This document shows, piece by piece, positions 36,287 through 45,337 of a DNA stretch of 64,000 bases; position 1 is the first letter of the stretch, and every line of letters starts with the position of its first letter. The DNA is taken from assembly GCA_026004935.1 (NCBI GenBank), contig BPKC01000001.1, positions 62,001 to 126,000 of the forward strand, in the 5' to 3' direction. A program made the position numbers and the translations under genes. The stretch comes from Rhodothalassiaceae bacterium. Its GTDB lineage: Bacteria > Pseudomonadota > Alphaproteobacteria > Sphingomonadales > Rhodothalassiaceae. The notes below the pieces were generated by a model. It was not told where the DNA came from, searched no databases, and saw only the letters and a list, made by a program, of their open reading frames with translations.

Positions 36287-37228
36287 TCACAGCCGGGATT
36301 CGATCGCGTCCCACACCCGCGCGGCGATGTTGCGGTTGTCGAAGCGCGAGATCTCCTGGATGCCGGTGGGCGAGGTGACGTTGATCTCGGTGAGATAGTG
36401 CCCGATCACGTCGATGCCCACGAAGATCAGCCCCTGCTCGCGCAGATGCGGCGCCAGCGTCTCGCAGATCTCGCGGTCGCGCCGGCTCAGCGTCGCGGGC
36501 TCCGCGCGGCCCCCCACATGGAGATTGGAGCGCGCCTCGCCCGGCGGCGGCACGCGGTTGATCGCGCCCACCGGCTCGCCGTCCACCAGCACGATGCGCT
36601 TGTCGCCCTTCTTCACGTCCGGGACGTAGCGCTGGACCATGAGCGGCTCGCGGTAGATGTCGAAGAAGAGCTCGATGAGCGCGTTCAGATTCTCGTCCTC
36701 CGGGCGGATGTGGAAGACGCCCGCCCCGCCGTTGCCGTAGAGGGGTTTCACGATGATGTCGCCGTATTCCTCGCGGAAGGCCCGGATTTCGTCCTTGCGC
36801 CGGGTGATGAGGGTGGGCGGCATCAGCTCCGCGAAATGGGTGGCGTAGAGCTTCTCGGGGGCGTTGCGCACGCCGACCGGGTCGTTGACGACGAGGGTGC
36901 GGCCCTTCAGATGCTCGAGGATGTGGGTCGCCGTGATGTAGGCGAGATCGAAGGGCGGGTCCTGACGCATCAGCACGACGTCGACCTGGGCGAGATCGAG
37001 CACGAGCGGGTCTCCCTTGCGGAAATGCCGGCCCTTCTCGGGGAAGACCTCGATGGGGTGGGCGTGCGCGCTCACCCGCTCCTGCCGCCAGGACAGATCC
37101 GCGGGCAGGTAGTGGAACAGCGCATGGCCGCGGCGCTGGGCCTCGAGCGCCAGCGCGAAGGTGCTGTCGGCCTCGATGTTGATCGATTCGATGGGATCCA
37201 TCTGGATCGCGACGGCGAGCGCGCACAT
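36287..37228 (-). CDS. gshB: Glutathione synthetase
   Basis: 313-residue ATP-grasp enzyme joining gamma-glutamylcysteine and glycine. Conserved blocks: [30 protein letters not shown] at the N-terminus, [32 protein letters not shown] (ATP-grasp lysine/glycine loop) and the C-terminal [14 protein letters not shown] chose ATG 37228 ([12 protein letters not shown]) because it matches the family start; ATG 37255 would add nine residues. It lies 38 bases after yraN on the minus strand. Confidence 0.93.
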   Translation of the reverse strand: MCALAVAIQMDPIESINIEADSTFALALEAQRRGHALFHYLPADLSWRQERVSAHAHPIEVFPEKGRHFRKGDPLVLDLAQVDVVLMRQDPPFDLAYITATHILEHLKGRTLVVNDPVGVRNAPEKLYATHFAELMPPTLITRRKDEIRAFREEYGDIIVKPLYGNGGAGVFHIRPEDENLNALIELFFDIYREPLMVQRYVPDVKKGDKRIVLVDGEPVGAINRVPPPGEARSNLHVGGRAEPATLSRRDREICETLAPHLREQGLIFVGIDVIGHYLTEINVTSPTGIQEISRFDNRNIAARVWDAIESRL

Positions 37229-37266
37229 CTTCCGGTCCGTTCCCTTCACCAGCATGGCCGCGGCCC

Positions 37267-37662
37267 TCAGCGGCCCTCGTCCTCCCATATGACGTTTTCG
37301 AGCCGGCGGGGAAGCCGCCCGCGCTCCCAGATCACGGCATCGAAGCGGACGGCCGCATCCGGCATGCGCGCGCGGGCGAGGTAGGAGGCGGCCGCCCGCG
37401 CGAGCCGCCGGCGCTGATGCGGGGGAATGATCTCGTCGGCGACGAAGGCCGCGCCGCCCCGCGCGCGCAGCTTCACCTCGACGAAGAGCAGCGTGCCGCC
37501 CCGCCGCATGACGAGGTCGAGTTCGCCGTGCGGCGTCCTGACGCGCCGGGCGAGCAGCCGCCAGCCGGCGAGCCGGTAGCCTAGCGCGACGAGCCGTTCG
37601 GCGAGCCGCCCGGCGCGTTCCGCCCGCCGGCGCGCGGCCGCATCGTCACGCCGGCGCGCCAT
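37267..37662 (-). CDS. yraN: YraN-family (UPF0102) putative endonuclease
   Basis: 131-residue protein with the nuclease-like core [40 protein letters not shown], which contains the E-x(n)-D...ExK pattern of Holliday-junction-resolvase-like folds. Its function is not established. It overlaps rsmI by 17 bp and precedes gshB, the rsmI-yraN-gshB order seen in many alphaproteobacteria. Confidence 0.88.
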   Translation of the reverse strand: MARRRDDAAARRRAERAGRLAERLVALGYRLAGWRLLARRVRTPHGELDLVMRRGGTLLFVEVKLRARGGAAFVADEIIPPHQRRRLARAAASYLARARMPDAAVRFDAVIWERGRLPRRLENVIWEDEGR

Positions 37663-38593
37663 CGCCTCCCTCCCCGTCCGCCTTCTTCGCGGCCGTCAGC
37701 CGCCGGTAGAGCTCCCGGCGGTCGAGCCCGGTCCGCAGGGCGACGAGGCGGGCGGCCCTGGCCGGGGGGTGCTGCGCCGCCGCCTCGCGCAGCATCGCCG
37801 CGACGGCCTGCGCGTCCGGCCCGGGTTCCGGCGCCGCCCGCGCGCCGGCGTGCTCCGGCGGGGCGACGACCAGCACGATCTCGCCCCTTGGCGGCTGGCG
37901 GCGGACGCGCGCGAAGAGCGCGGAGAGCGTCGTCGGCATGATCTCCTCGTGACGCTTGGTGAGCTCGCGCGCGAGCACCACCGGCCGGTCGCCCAGGACC
38001 GCGAGCATGTCGGCGAGCGCCGCACCAAGCCTGTGGGGCGCCTCGTAGATCACGAGGGTGGCCGGAACGTCCGCCCAGCGCCCGAGCCACTGCAATCGCT
38101 CGCCGCGGCGCGCCGGGGCGAAGCCGAGGAAGAGGGCGGGCGGCGCACCGAATCCCGCCGCCGAGAGCGCGGCGGTCAGCGCCGACGGGCCCGGCACCGG
38201 CACCACCCTGACGCCGCGCCGGTGCGCCGCGGCCACGAGATCGGCGCCCGGATCGCTGACGAGCGGGGTGCCCGCGTCGCTGGCCAGCACCACGCGCCGG
38301 CCGGCGGCCACCGCATCGAGGATGCGCGCCACCGCCCCGGGGCCGCTGTGGGCATCGAAGCGGTGGAGCCGCCGTCCCTTGAGCCCCAGGGCCGACAGCA
38401 GCTTGCGGGTGACGCGCGTGTCCTCGCACCAGATCTCGTCGGCCTCCCCGAGCAGCCGGATCGCGCGCAGCGTCAGGTCGCCGAGATGGCCGATCGGGGT
38501 GGCGAGCACGTAGAGCGCGGGCTCAAGCTCCTCGCCGCCGGCAAGGCGTGCGAGGCGCTCGGCGTCCCACATCGGCCGCATTTCTTCGCTCAT
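37646..38593 (-). CDS. rsmI: 16S rRNA (cytidine1402-2'-O)-methyltransferase
   Basis: 315-residue tetrapyrrole-methylase-fold enzyme. Motifs: LYVLATPIGHLGDLTLRAI at about 27-45, WCEDTRVTRKLLSALG, LASDAGTPLVSDPGADLV, VPVPGPSALTAALSAAG and FGFLP-like LFLGFAPARRGER. It 2'-O-methylates C1402 of 16S rRNA, next to the N4 methylation by RsmH. ATG 38593 is the natural start. It is divergent from the LpoA-like lipoprotein gene, an arrangement common in proteobacteria. Confidence 0.93.
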   Translation of the reverse strand: MSEEMRPMWDAERLARLAGGEELEPALYVLATPIGHLGDLTLRAIRLLGEADEIWCEDTRVTRKLLSALGLKGRRLHRFDAHSGPGAVARILDAVAAGRRVVLASDAGTPLVSDPGADLVAAAHRRGVRVVPVPGPSALTAALSAAGFGAPPALFLGFAPARRGERLQWLGRWADVPATLVIYEAPHRLGAALADMLAVLGDRPVVLARELTKRHEEIMPTTLSALFARVRRQPPRGEIVLVVAPPEHAGARAAPEPGPDAQAVAAMLREAAAQHPPARAARLVALRTGLDRRELYRRLTAAKKADGEGGDGAPA

Positions 38594-38641
38594 GGATCGG
38601 GGTCCCGCCTGCCGCACCTGCCGCGCCGCTCGGCGCCGGCC

Positions 38642-38669
38642 TTTGCGCCGGGCGAGCATCTCGCATAAA
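38642..38669 (+). promoter_or_regulatory. Candidate promoter of the LpoA-like gene
   Basis: TTTGCG (38642-38647) and CATAAA (38664-38669) are separated by 16 bases, in the 101-bp divergent gap with rsmI. The CATAAAA is the only AT-rich stretch there. The start codon lies about 20 bases after the expected transcription start, with an AAGGG site between. Confidence 0.3.
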
Positions 38670-38694
38670 AGACCGCGACACAAGAAGGGCGGTC

Positions 38695-40065
38695 ATGCGG
38701 TCGGGAATGGAGGCCGGGATCTTGCAGCCGTCGAGGATGACGACCCGCTTGAGGAACCGGCTCGCCGGTCTCGCCGTCCTGCTGCTGATCGCCGGCTGCG
38801 CGACCGGCGCGCCGCGCCCCGAGCCGGCGCCCGCACCAGAGAGCGCGCGGCCGGCGCCGCCGCCGGCGCGCGCATTCCCGCCCGGGGGAGCGTCGGCGCC
38901 GCCGGCCTTTCCGGAAGAGCAGGGCGCGATCCCGGTGGCCGTGCTGCTGCCGCTCTCGGGCGAGCAGGCCGAAACCGGCCGCGCCCTGCTCGAGGCCGCG
39001 CAATCCGCCTTCTTTGCCGCTTCCGATCCGCGCCTTGCGCTTCTCGTCTATGATACGGGCGGCAGCGATGAGGAGGCGCGGGCCGCGGCCGACAGGGCGG
39101 TCGCGGCCGGTGCGCGCGCCGTGATCGGGCCTCTGCTCTCGCGCACGGTGGATGCGGTCGCGCCGATCTTCGTCGCGGCCGGGATCCCGGTGCTCGCGCT
39201 CACCAGCGATTCGCGCACCGCGCGGCCCGGGGTCTGGCCGCTCGGCTTTGCGCCGGAGGCGGACGTGCGGCGCATCATCGGTTACGCCGCGGCCCGCGGC
39301 TACCGCCGGCTTGCGGCGCTCCTGCCCGAGACCGCCTATGGCGAGCGGGTGGCGGCCGCGCTGGGGCGGGCGCTCGGCGGCACCGGCATGACGCTCGTCG
39401 CCTTCCAGCGCTATCTGCCGAACGCGGCGGCCCTCGACGGGCCGGTGCGCGCCATCGCCCGCTACGAGGAGCGGCGCCGGGCGCTCGAGCAGGAGCGGGC
39501 GGTGCTGGAGGAGCTGGGCGACGATCTTGCGCGCGAGATCCTGGCGGAGCTCGACAGGCGCGATACCCTCGGCGGGCCGGGCTTCGACGCGCTGCTGATC
39601 GCGGAAGGCGATCCCCTCATCCGTTCGCTCGCGCCGCTGCTCGCCTATTACGACGTGGACGCGAGCGCGGTGCGCTTCCTCGGCACCGGGCTGCTCGACG
39701 ATCCCGCGGTCCTGCGCGAGCCGAATCTGGTCGGCGCCTGGTTTCCGGCACCGGACCCGGCGCGCCCGCGCGCGCTCATCGCCGAGCTGGAGAAGACCTT
39801 CTCGGCGCCCTTCCCGCGGATCGCGACGCTCGCCTACGACGCCATGGCGCTGATCGCCACCCTCGCCCGCGAGCCGGATCTCGAACGAAGGCTCAAACCC
39901 GCCGCCTTCACGGATCCGCGCGGCTTCATCGGCGTCGACGGCCCCTTCCGGCTGCGCCCCGACGGCCGGGTCGAGCGGCATCTTTCCGTCCTCGAGATCG
40001 GCCGCGGCGGCTTCCGGGTCATCGACCCGGCCGATCCGCATTTCGCGCCCGTGCCCGTCTCCTGA
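38695..40065 (+). CDS. Penicillin-binding-protein activator, LpoA-like lipoprotein
   Basis: 456-residue lipoprotein with a periplasmic substrate-binding-protein fold. The signal peptide ends in LLLIAGC (lipid Cys at about C35), followed by a Pro/Ala linker (about 38-75) and a receptor-ligand-like domain starting IPVAVLLPLSGEQAETGRALLEAAQSAFF. ARAVIGPLLSRTVDAVAPI and GYAAARGYRRLAALLPETAYGE follow the pattern. In E. coli LpoA activates PBP1A, and LpoA homologues lie divergent to rsmI; the same context here supports the call. ATG 38695 has AAGGG upstream; ATG 38737 is an alternative. Confidence 0.8.
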   Translation: MRSGMEAGILQPSRMTTRLRNRLAGLAVLLLIAGCATGAPRPEPAPAPESARPAPPPARAFPPGGASAPPAFPEEQGAIPVAVLLPLSGEQAETGRALLEAAQSAFFAASDPRLALLVYDTGGSDEEARAAADRAVAAGARAVIGPLLSRTVDAVAPIFVAAGIPVLALTSDSRTARPGVWPLGFAPEADVRRIIGYAAARGYRRLAALLPETAYGERVAAALGRALGGTGMTLVAFQRYLPNAAALDGPVRAIARYEERRRALEQERAVLEELGDDLAREILAELDRRDTLGGPGFDALLIAEGDPLIRSLAPLLAYYDVDASAVRFLGTGLLDDPAVLREPNLVGAWFPAPDPARPRALIAELEKTFSAPFPRIATLAYDAMALIATLAREPDLERRLKPAAFTDPRGFIGVDGPFRLRPDGRVERHLSVLEIGRGGFRVIDPADPHFAPVPVS

Positions 40066-40084
40066 GCGGACGCCCATATAACGA

Positions 40085-40102
40085 CATAAAGATTTCTTTA
40101 TG
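40085..40102. promoter_or_regulatory. Palindromic operator candidate upstream of metK
   Basis: A perfect 18-bp inverted repeat, CATAAAG-ATTT-CTTTATG, sits in a sharply AT-rich patch directly upstream of a good promoter for metK. Its ATAAAG..CTTTAT half-sites resemble sites I recall for ArsR-type SahR regulators of methyl-cycle genes (ahcY, metK, metH); I have not matched it to a curated motif. The position, abutting the -35 box, suits a repressor. Confidence 0.5.
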
Positions 40103-40103
40103 C

Positions 40104-40132
40104 TTGTGGGGTGACGCGGCCTCGGCTATAGA
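40104..40132 (+). promoter_or_regulatory. Sigma70-type promoter of metK
   Basis: TTGTGG (40104-40109) is separated by 17 bases from TATAGA (40127-40132). Transcription would start near 40139, giving a leader of about 70 nt before the GTG start codon. The leader is extremely GC-rich; I see no known SAM riboswitch in it. Confidence 0.5.
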
Positions 40133-40210
40133 GCCGGCCGATGAGGCGGCCGCGGCGGGCCCCGGCGGGGCGCCGGGCGGCCCGGGCGGCGACCAGGGAG
40201 AGCAGAGACG

Positions 40211-41410
40211 GTGACGGGCACGGACTGCACGCGCGACAGGCGCCATCTGTTCACGAGCGAATCGGTCTCGGAAGGCCATCCCGACAAGGTGGCGGACCAG
40301 ATCTCGGACGCGATCCTCGATCTCTATCTTGCCCGCGATCCGCATGCGCGGGTGGCGGTCGAGACGCTGGTGACCACCAACCGCATCGTGCTGGCCGGGG
40401 AGGTGCGCGGGCCGAAGGAGATCACGGCCGCCGATCTCGAGGAGACGGCGCGGCGCGTCGTGCGCGAGATCGGCTACGAGCAGCCGGGCTTCCACTGGAA
40501 GAAGGCGGAGGTCGCCTGCTACGTCCACGAGCAGTCGCCGGACATCGCGATGGGTGTGGATGCCGATCCCGAGGCCGCCAAGGACGAGGGCGCGGGTGAC
40601 CAGGGCATCATGTTCGGCTACGCCTGCCGCGAGACGCCGGAGCTGATGCCCGCCGCCATCCAGTACGCCCATGCGATCCTGCGCGAGCTTTCCCGCATCC
40701 GCCACGCCGGCGAGACCGACATGCTGGAGCCGGATGCGAAGAGCCAGGTCACTCTCGTCTACGAGAACGGCCGGCCGGTGAAGGCCCACAGCGTCGTGGT
40801 GTCCACCCAGCACAAGCCGGGCGTGGACCAGCGGGTGCTGCGCGGCTTCGTGCGCGAGGTGGTCGAGCGCGTCCTGCCCGAAGGCTGGATGTGTGCGGAC
40901 GAGGAGTTCTACGTGAACCCGACGGGCCGGTTCGAGATCGGCGGCCCGGAGGGCGATGCGGGGCTGACGGGCCGCAAGATCATCGTCGACACCTATGGCG
41001 GCGCTGCGCCCCACGGCGGCGGCGCCTTCTCCGGCAAGGATCCGACGAAGGTGGACCGCTCCGCCGCCTATGCCGCGCGCTATCTGGCGAAGAACGTGGT
41101 GGCGGCCGGGCTTGCCGAGCGCTGCACCATCCAGCTCGCCTACGCGATCGGCGTCTCGCGTCCGCTGGCGCTCTACACCGATCTCCACGGCACGGGCGAG
41201 GTCTGCGAGGAGCGGCTCGCCGAGGTCCTGCAGGAGCTCGTGAACCTGAGCCCGCGCGGCATCCGCGAGCATCTGGGCCTCAACCGGCCGATCTACCGCC
41301 GCACCGCGGCCTACGGCCACTTCGGCCGCGCGCCCGAGCCCGACGGCGCCTTCTCCTGGGAGCGGCTCGATCTCGTCGACGAGCTCAGACGCGCCTTCAA
41401 CGCGAGCTGA
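40211..41410 (+). CDS. metK: S-adenosylmethionine synthetase
   Basis: 399-residue enzyme making AdoMet from methionine and ATP. Signatures: [24 protein letters not shown] at the N-terminus, [12 protein letters not shown] at about 130-142 and [19 protein letters not shown] at about 268. The start is GTG 40211 after a GGGAGAGCAGAGAC sequence. trmB follows 79 bases later. Regulation by the AT-rich palindrome upstream is likely (see operator entry). Confidence 0.97.
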   Translation: MTGTDCTRDRRHLFTSESVSEGHPDKVADQISDAILDLYLARDPHARVAVETLVTTNRIVLAGEVRGPKEITAADLEETARRVVREIGYEQPGFHWKKAEVACYVHEQSPDIAMGVDADPEAAKDEGAGDQGIMFGYACRETPELMPAAIQYAHAILRELSRIRHAGETDMLEPDAKSQVTLVYENGRPVKAHSVVVSTQHKPGVDQRVLRGFVREVVERVLPEGWMCADEEFYVNPTGRFEIGGPEGDAGLTGRKIIVDTYGGAAPHGGGAFSGKDPTKVDRSAAYAARYLAKNVVAAGLAERCTIQLAYAIGVSRPLALYTDLHGTGEVCEERLAEVLQELVNLSPRGIREHLGLNRPIYRRTAAYGHFGRAPEPDGAFSWERLDLVDELRRAFNAS

Positions 41411-41489
41411 CGGCCGGCCCTCTTGACTTGGCGCGGCCGCATCGGCGAGCCGGCCGGTGCAGCGCATGCGGGATCCGGCGGACGGTGCG

Positions 41490-42257
41490 ATGGCGAACGG
41501 CGAACATCTCGACGGCGGCGACCATCCGGATCCGACGGCCGGGCTGCCGTTCCGGCGCAAGCCCGCGGACCGGCGCTTCCATGGCCGGCGAATCGGCCCC
41601 GGTCTCTCCGAGCGCCAGAAGCGCCTGCTGACCGAGGCGCTGCCGCGCTTTGCGATCGCCCGCGACCTGCTCGCCGGTGACGGGGAGGTTTCGCCCGCGG
41701 CCTTCTTCGACCGCCCCCATGACCGCTACGCCCTCGAGATCGGCTTCGGCAAGGGCGAGTTCCTGCTCGCGCGGGCCATGGCGGAGCCGGACACCGGCTT
41801 CATCGGCGCCGAGCCGTATCTGAACGGCGTCGTCGCCCTGGTGAACGCGATGCCGGCCGCCGGCGTCTCCAACATCCGCATCCATCCCGATGACGCCCGC
41901 GATCTCCTGGAGCGGCTCCGGCCCGCCTCGCTCGATGCCGTCTACCTGATCCACCCGGACCCCTGGCCCAAGCGCCGCCACGCCAAGCGCCGCTTCGTCA
42001 ATCCGGAAAACCTCGATCTCGTCGCGCGCGTGCTCAAGCCCGGCGGCCGGTTCCTCGTGGTGAGCGACGATCCCGTCTACCAGCGCTGGACGGCGATCGT
42101 GATGGCGAACCGCGCCGACTTCTCCTGGACGGCGAACGGCCCCGCCGACTGGCTGAACCCGCCGCCCGAGTGGCGCGAGACCCGCTATGCCGGCAAGGCG
42201 GCCGCCGAGGGCCGGCGCGACGTCTTCTTCGTCTACCGCCGGCTGCCCGCCGCCTAG
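41490..42257 (+). CDS. trmB: tRNA (guanine-N7-)-methyltransferase
   Basis: 255-residue Rossmann methyltransferase. FHGRRIGPGLSERQ near residue 30, LEIGFGKGEFLLARA (AdoMet site), the YLIHPDPWPKRRHAKRRFV loop with catalytic Asp/Lys residues, and the C-terminal TRYAGKA are typical TrmB. It methylates G46 in tRNA variable loops. The start is uncertain: ATG 41490 is preferred, ATG 41466 is open in frame, and neither has a strong ribosome-binding site. It follows metK in the usual order and overlaps cpdR convergently by 4 bp. Confidence 0.93.
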   Translation: MANGEHLDGGDHPDPTAGLPFRRKPADRRFHGRRIGPGLSERQKRLLTEALPRFAIARDLLAGDGEVSPAAFFDRPHDRYALEIGFGKGEFLLARAMAEPDTGFIGAEPYLNGVVALVNAMPAAGVSNIRIHPDDARDLLERLRPASLDAVYLIHPDPWPKRRHAKRRFVNPENLDLVARVLKPGGRFLVVSDDPVYQRWTAIVMANRADFSWTANGPADWLNPPPEWRETRYAGKAAAEGRRDVFFVYRRLPAA

Positions 42258-42637
42258 CCCCGCGCCGTACCCGGCGCGCGCGCGAGCGCCGCGGCGACGG
42301 CGTCCAGCAGCACGTCGATGGTGAAGGGCTTGGCGAGGATGTCGTCGAGCAGCAGGTCCAGATTGTGGGCGCGCTGGCGCTCCTTCGGATAGCCGCTCAT
42401 CATCAGGATGCGCAGGTCGGGCCGGATCTGCCGGGCCTTGAGCGCCAGCGCGATCCCGTCCATCACCGGCATGACGATGTCGGTCACCAGCAGGGCGAAG
42501 CCGTCGTCGGCCATGAGCTGCTCAAGCGCCCGGCCGCCGTCCGCGACCGCCACCACCTCGTGCCCCGCGCCGGTGAGCGCGCGCACGACCACCTCGCGCA
42601 CCGCGGCCTCGTCCTCAGCGACGAGAATGCGGGCCAT
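42254..42637 (-). CDS. cpdR: CpdR-type single-domain response regulator
   Basis: 127-residue receiver with no output domain. The phosphoacceptor is about D53 in LLVTDIVMPVMDG, the acidic pocket is AEDE (about 8-10) and the conserved Lys is about K103 in ILAKPF. The stretch RAHNLDLLLDDILAKPFTIDVL is the hallmark of CpdR, which in Caulobacter primes ClpXP for degradation of cell-cycle regulators when unphosphorylated. A plain CheY-like role cannot be excluded. Its start overlaps the upstream zinc-ribbon gene by 23 bp. Confidence 0.82.
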   Translation of the reverse strand: MARILVAEDEAAVREVVVRALTGAGHEVVAVADGGRALEQLMADDGFALLVTDIVMPVMDGIALALKARQIRPDLRILMMSGYPKERQRAHNLDLLLDDILAKPFTIDVLLDAVAAALARAPGTARG

Positions 42638-43540
42638 GGCCGTCCTCCCCGCCGTGGGCCGCCGCCGGGCCGCCACGCGGGGCGATCCGTGCGAACTCGG
42701 CGGTGACCGCAAGTCCCCCGGTGTCGGCGCCGTCAAGCCGGACGCGCTCGAATCGCGCGGTGAAGGCGACGCTGCCGTGCGGCGGCACCCGCGCCGACTT
42801 GCCCTCGGCGATCGCCTTGGCGAGGACCCGGCCCGTGCCGTCCTTGAGCAGCACGATGACGGGCGGCACCACCCGTTCGCGCGCGCCCGGATTGCGCACC
42901 ACGCCCTCCACCACGAGCCGCCAGCCGTCGGGGGTTTCCTCCCACCTGCCGCGATCGGACAGCGTGATCACGAGCGCCGGCGCCTTCTCCTCCGCGCCCG
43001 CGATCAGGGCATGCGCGCGGGCCAGTCCGGGCACCGCGGCGCGCCAGGATTCCGGCCCCCAGAGGACGAGCCAGACGAGCCCCGCGACGAATCCGATCCA
43101 GGCGAGCCAGCCGGCCGCAACGGCCGCCATCCTCGCCCGCCCGGCCGCAAGCGGCGCGCGCGGCTTGCGCTGCGCCTCGTTGCGCGCGCGCAGGGCGCGC
43201 AGCACCGCATCCGCCGCGTCCGCGGTCGCCTGGGCGTGGTTGTCCGACTGCTCGGACGCCTCCCGCTCCGCGGCCGCCGCGTCGCCGGCGGAGGACGCCC
43301 GGCGGCGGCCGGGGCAGCCTTCTCATCGGCGGATGCCGCACCCGCGTGTTCTTCCTCGCGCGGCGGGCGCACGCCGGCGGCGGCACGGGAGGCCTGCGAC
43401 GCCCGGGCCGGATGCGCGAAGACATGCCCGCAGGCGCCGCAGCGCAGCTTCTGGCCCGGGCGCGGGCCGCCCGCCGCGGGCAGCCGGAAGCGCCGGCCGC
43501 AGGCGGGACAGCTCACGATCCGCCGGTCGTCATCGCTCAC
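42615..43540 (-). pseudogene. Frameshifted MJ0042-type zinc-ribbon membrane protein
   Basis: Two frames together make one recognisable protein. The 5' frame (from GTG 43540, with GAGGGAGA upstream; open down to 43004) begins with a zinc ribbon, IVSCPACGRRFRLP...LRCGACGHVFAH, and runs into an Ala-rich linker. The membrane segment (MAAVAAGWLAWIGFVAGLVWLVLWG) and DUF3426-like domain (LVVEGVVRNPGARERVVPPVIVLLKDG) lie in a second frame, which has a TGA at 43325-43323 and is open from 43322 to 42615. A -1 shift between about 43322 and 43250 would restore it; the likeliest spot is the GC run at 43295-43312. It may be a real pseudogene or a sequencing error in a GC-rich stretch. Confidence 0.75.
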
Positions 43541-43664
43541 CCGCGCGCTCTCCCTCACTCGCGGGACGGCCGGCGCGGCCGCCCCTTGCCGCCGGCCCGC
43601 GCCTTCTCTAGGCAGACCGGTGAAGGAAGGCTAGCCTGTTTCGGCGTGAAGGAGAAGCTCCGCA

Positions 43665-44432
43665 ATGGCCGGCGATCGGCGGGCACAGGCATTGCGCTTC
43701 GAGCGTGTCGGCATGCGCTACGCGCTGGGCCCGGAGGTGCTGGTGGACGTGAGCTTCGCGCTGGGTGCGGGCGAGTTCGCCTTTCTGACCGGCCCGTCGG
43801 GTGCCGGCAAGAGCACGCTGCTTTCCATCGCCTCGCTGCTGATCCGGCCCACCCGCGGGCGCGTCGAGGTGCTGGGCGCCGAGACCACCGCGATGCCGCG
43901 GGCGCAGCGGGCGCGACTGCGCCGGCGCATCGGCGTCGTCTACCAGGACTTCCGGCTGCTCGATCATCTGACCGTCGCCGAGAACGTCGCGCTGCCGCTC
44001 AGACTGGCCGGCCATCTGGAGGAGGAGACGGTGAACGCCCATGTCGGCGAGCTGCTGGCCTGGGTGGGCCTGGGCGACCGGGTGAAGGCCTACCCGGCGA
44101 CGCTCTCCGGCGGCGAGAAGCAGCGGGTCGCGATCGCGCGGGCGGTGGTCGCCAATCCCGCGATCATCATCGCCGATGAGCCGACGGGCAGCATCGATCC
44201 CGAGATGGCGCTCAGAATCCTCCATCTGCTCGTCGAGCTGCACCGCCACGGCACCACCGTGCTGGTCGCCACCCACGACCGCGAGCTGATCGCCGAGATC
44301 GGCGGGCGGGTGCTGGCCCTGGAGCGCGGCCGGCTGGTCGAGGAGACGCCGCCCGCGCCGGTGCGCAATCCGCTCACCGGCGCCCTGGTCTTTCCGGAAG
44401 GCGCCGGGGCGGATGCGGGAGATGGGCCATGA
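43665..44432 (+). CDS. ftsE: Cell division ATP-binding protein FtsE
   Basis: 255-residue ABC ATPase with Walker A GPSGAGKS (43-50), Q-loop YQDFRLLDHLTVAENV, signature LSGGEKQRVAIARA (147-160) and Walker B IIIADE (167-172), followed by the H-loop THDRE. YQDFRLL is the FtsE-specific Q-loop. With FtsX it links division to peptidoglycan hydrolase activation. A GAAGGAGAAG site precedes ATG 43665, and the gene overlaps ftsX by 4 bp. Confidence 0.94.
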   Translation: MAGDRRAQALRFERVGMRYALGPEVLVDVSFALGAGEFAFLTGPSGAGKSTLLSIASLLIRPTRGRVEVLGAETTAMPRAQRARLRRRIGVVYQDFRLLDHLTVAENVALPLRLAGHLEEETVNAHVGELLAWVGLGDRVKAYPATLSGGEKQRVAIARAVVANPAIIIADEPTGSIDPEMALRILHLLVELHRHGTTVLVATHDRELIAEIGGRVLALERGRLVEETPPAPVRNPLTGALVFPEGAGADAGDGP

Positions 44433-45325
44433 CGGGGCGCGCGCGCGCATCCGCGGCGCTCACCTCGCGCGAGGCGGCGGCCGTGCTGCTGCCGCCGCGC
44501 TTTGCCGTGCGCGCGGGCTTTCCCGCGCTGATCGCCGTGCTCGGCTATCTGCTGATGCTGACCGCCGCCGGCGGGACGCTCGCGGGCCTCCAGCTCCTCG
44601 CCTGGCGGCAGGCCCTCTTCGACCGGCTCGTCGTCGAGATCCTGCCGGATGCGGCGCAAGGATCCGATCCCGTGCCGGGGATCCTCGCGCGCCTGCGCAC
44701 GGTCGCCGGCGTCGCCGAGGCCGCCGCGGTGCCCGAGGACCGGATCGCGCGGCTGGCGGCGCCCTGGCTGGGCGAGGGCGCGCAGGACGCCGTTCCCCTG
44801 CCGCGGCTCATCGCCGTCAGGCTGGCGCAGCCGGATGCGCGCGCCGCGGTGGCCCGGGCGCTCGCTTCCTTCGGCGAGCGGGTGCGGCTGTTCACCCCGC
44901 ACGAGGCGATCACCGGTCTTGCCGCGCGGGTGAGAATCGCGATCTGGCTCGCGCTCGCATGCGGCGCGATGATGCTGGGGGCGACGGTCCTGCTCGTCGT
45001 CTTCGCCGTGCAGGCGGAATTCGCCAGCCACCTCGATACCCTCTCGCTGGCGCATGCGCTCGGGGCCGACGACCGCATCATTCTCGGCGCCTTCGCCCAC
45101 CGCTTCGCGGTGCTGGCGGGCCGGGGCGCGGCGATCGCGCTCGGCTTGAGCGCGGCGACCGCGATCGCCGCCGCACGGCTGGCGGCTCCGGCGGCGCGCA
45201 TCACCCCGAGTGCGGAGAATCTTGCGGCGCCGGGGGCCGCGCTCGCGGCGGCGCTGGTCATCATCGCGGTGACGCGGCTTGCCGCCTGGGCGAGCGCGCG
45301 CGCGGCGGTGAACAGGCTGGCATAG
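44429..45325 (+). CDS. ftsX: Cell division protein FtsX
   Basis: 298-residue MacB-like permease with four membrane segments (about 30-55, 165-190, 220-240, 265-290) and a periplasmic loop (about 60-165). The FtsX pattern of one N-terminal and three C-terminal helices is clear, and LDTLSLAHALGADDRIIL is the cytoplasmic coupling block. It partners FtsE. The ATG overlaps the ftsE stop. Confidence 0.9.
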   Translation: MTGRARASAALTSREAAAVLLPPRFAVRAGFPALIAVLGYLLMLTAAGGTLAGLQLLAWRQALFDRLVVEILPDAAQGSDPVPGILARLRTVAGVAEAAAVPEDRIARLAAPWLGEGAQDAVPLPRLIAVRLAQPDARAAVARALASFGERVRLFTPHEAITGLAARVRIAIWLALACGAMMLGATVLLVVFAVQAEFASHLDTLSLAHALGADDRIILGAFAHRFAVLAGRGAAIALGLSAATAIAAARLAAPAARITPSAENLAAPGAALAAALVIIAVTRLAAWASARAAVNRLA

Positions 45326-45337
45326 GAGCCGGGGCCG

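Noticed and set aside
40133-40210. SAM riboswitch in the metK leader
   Set aside because: The leader is a GC-rich run without the conserved core of SAM-II, SAM/SAH or SAM-alpha elements; the AT-rich palindrome upstream explains regulation better.
43004-43322. Programmed frameshift in the zinc-ribbon gene
   Set aside because: No slippery heptamer plus structure is evident at the junction; an indel or sequencing error is simpler.
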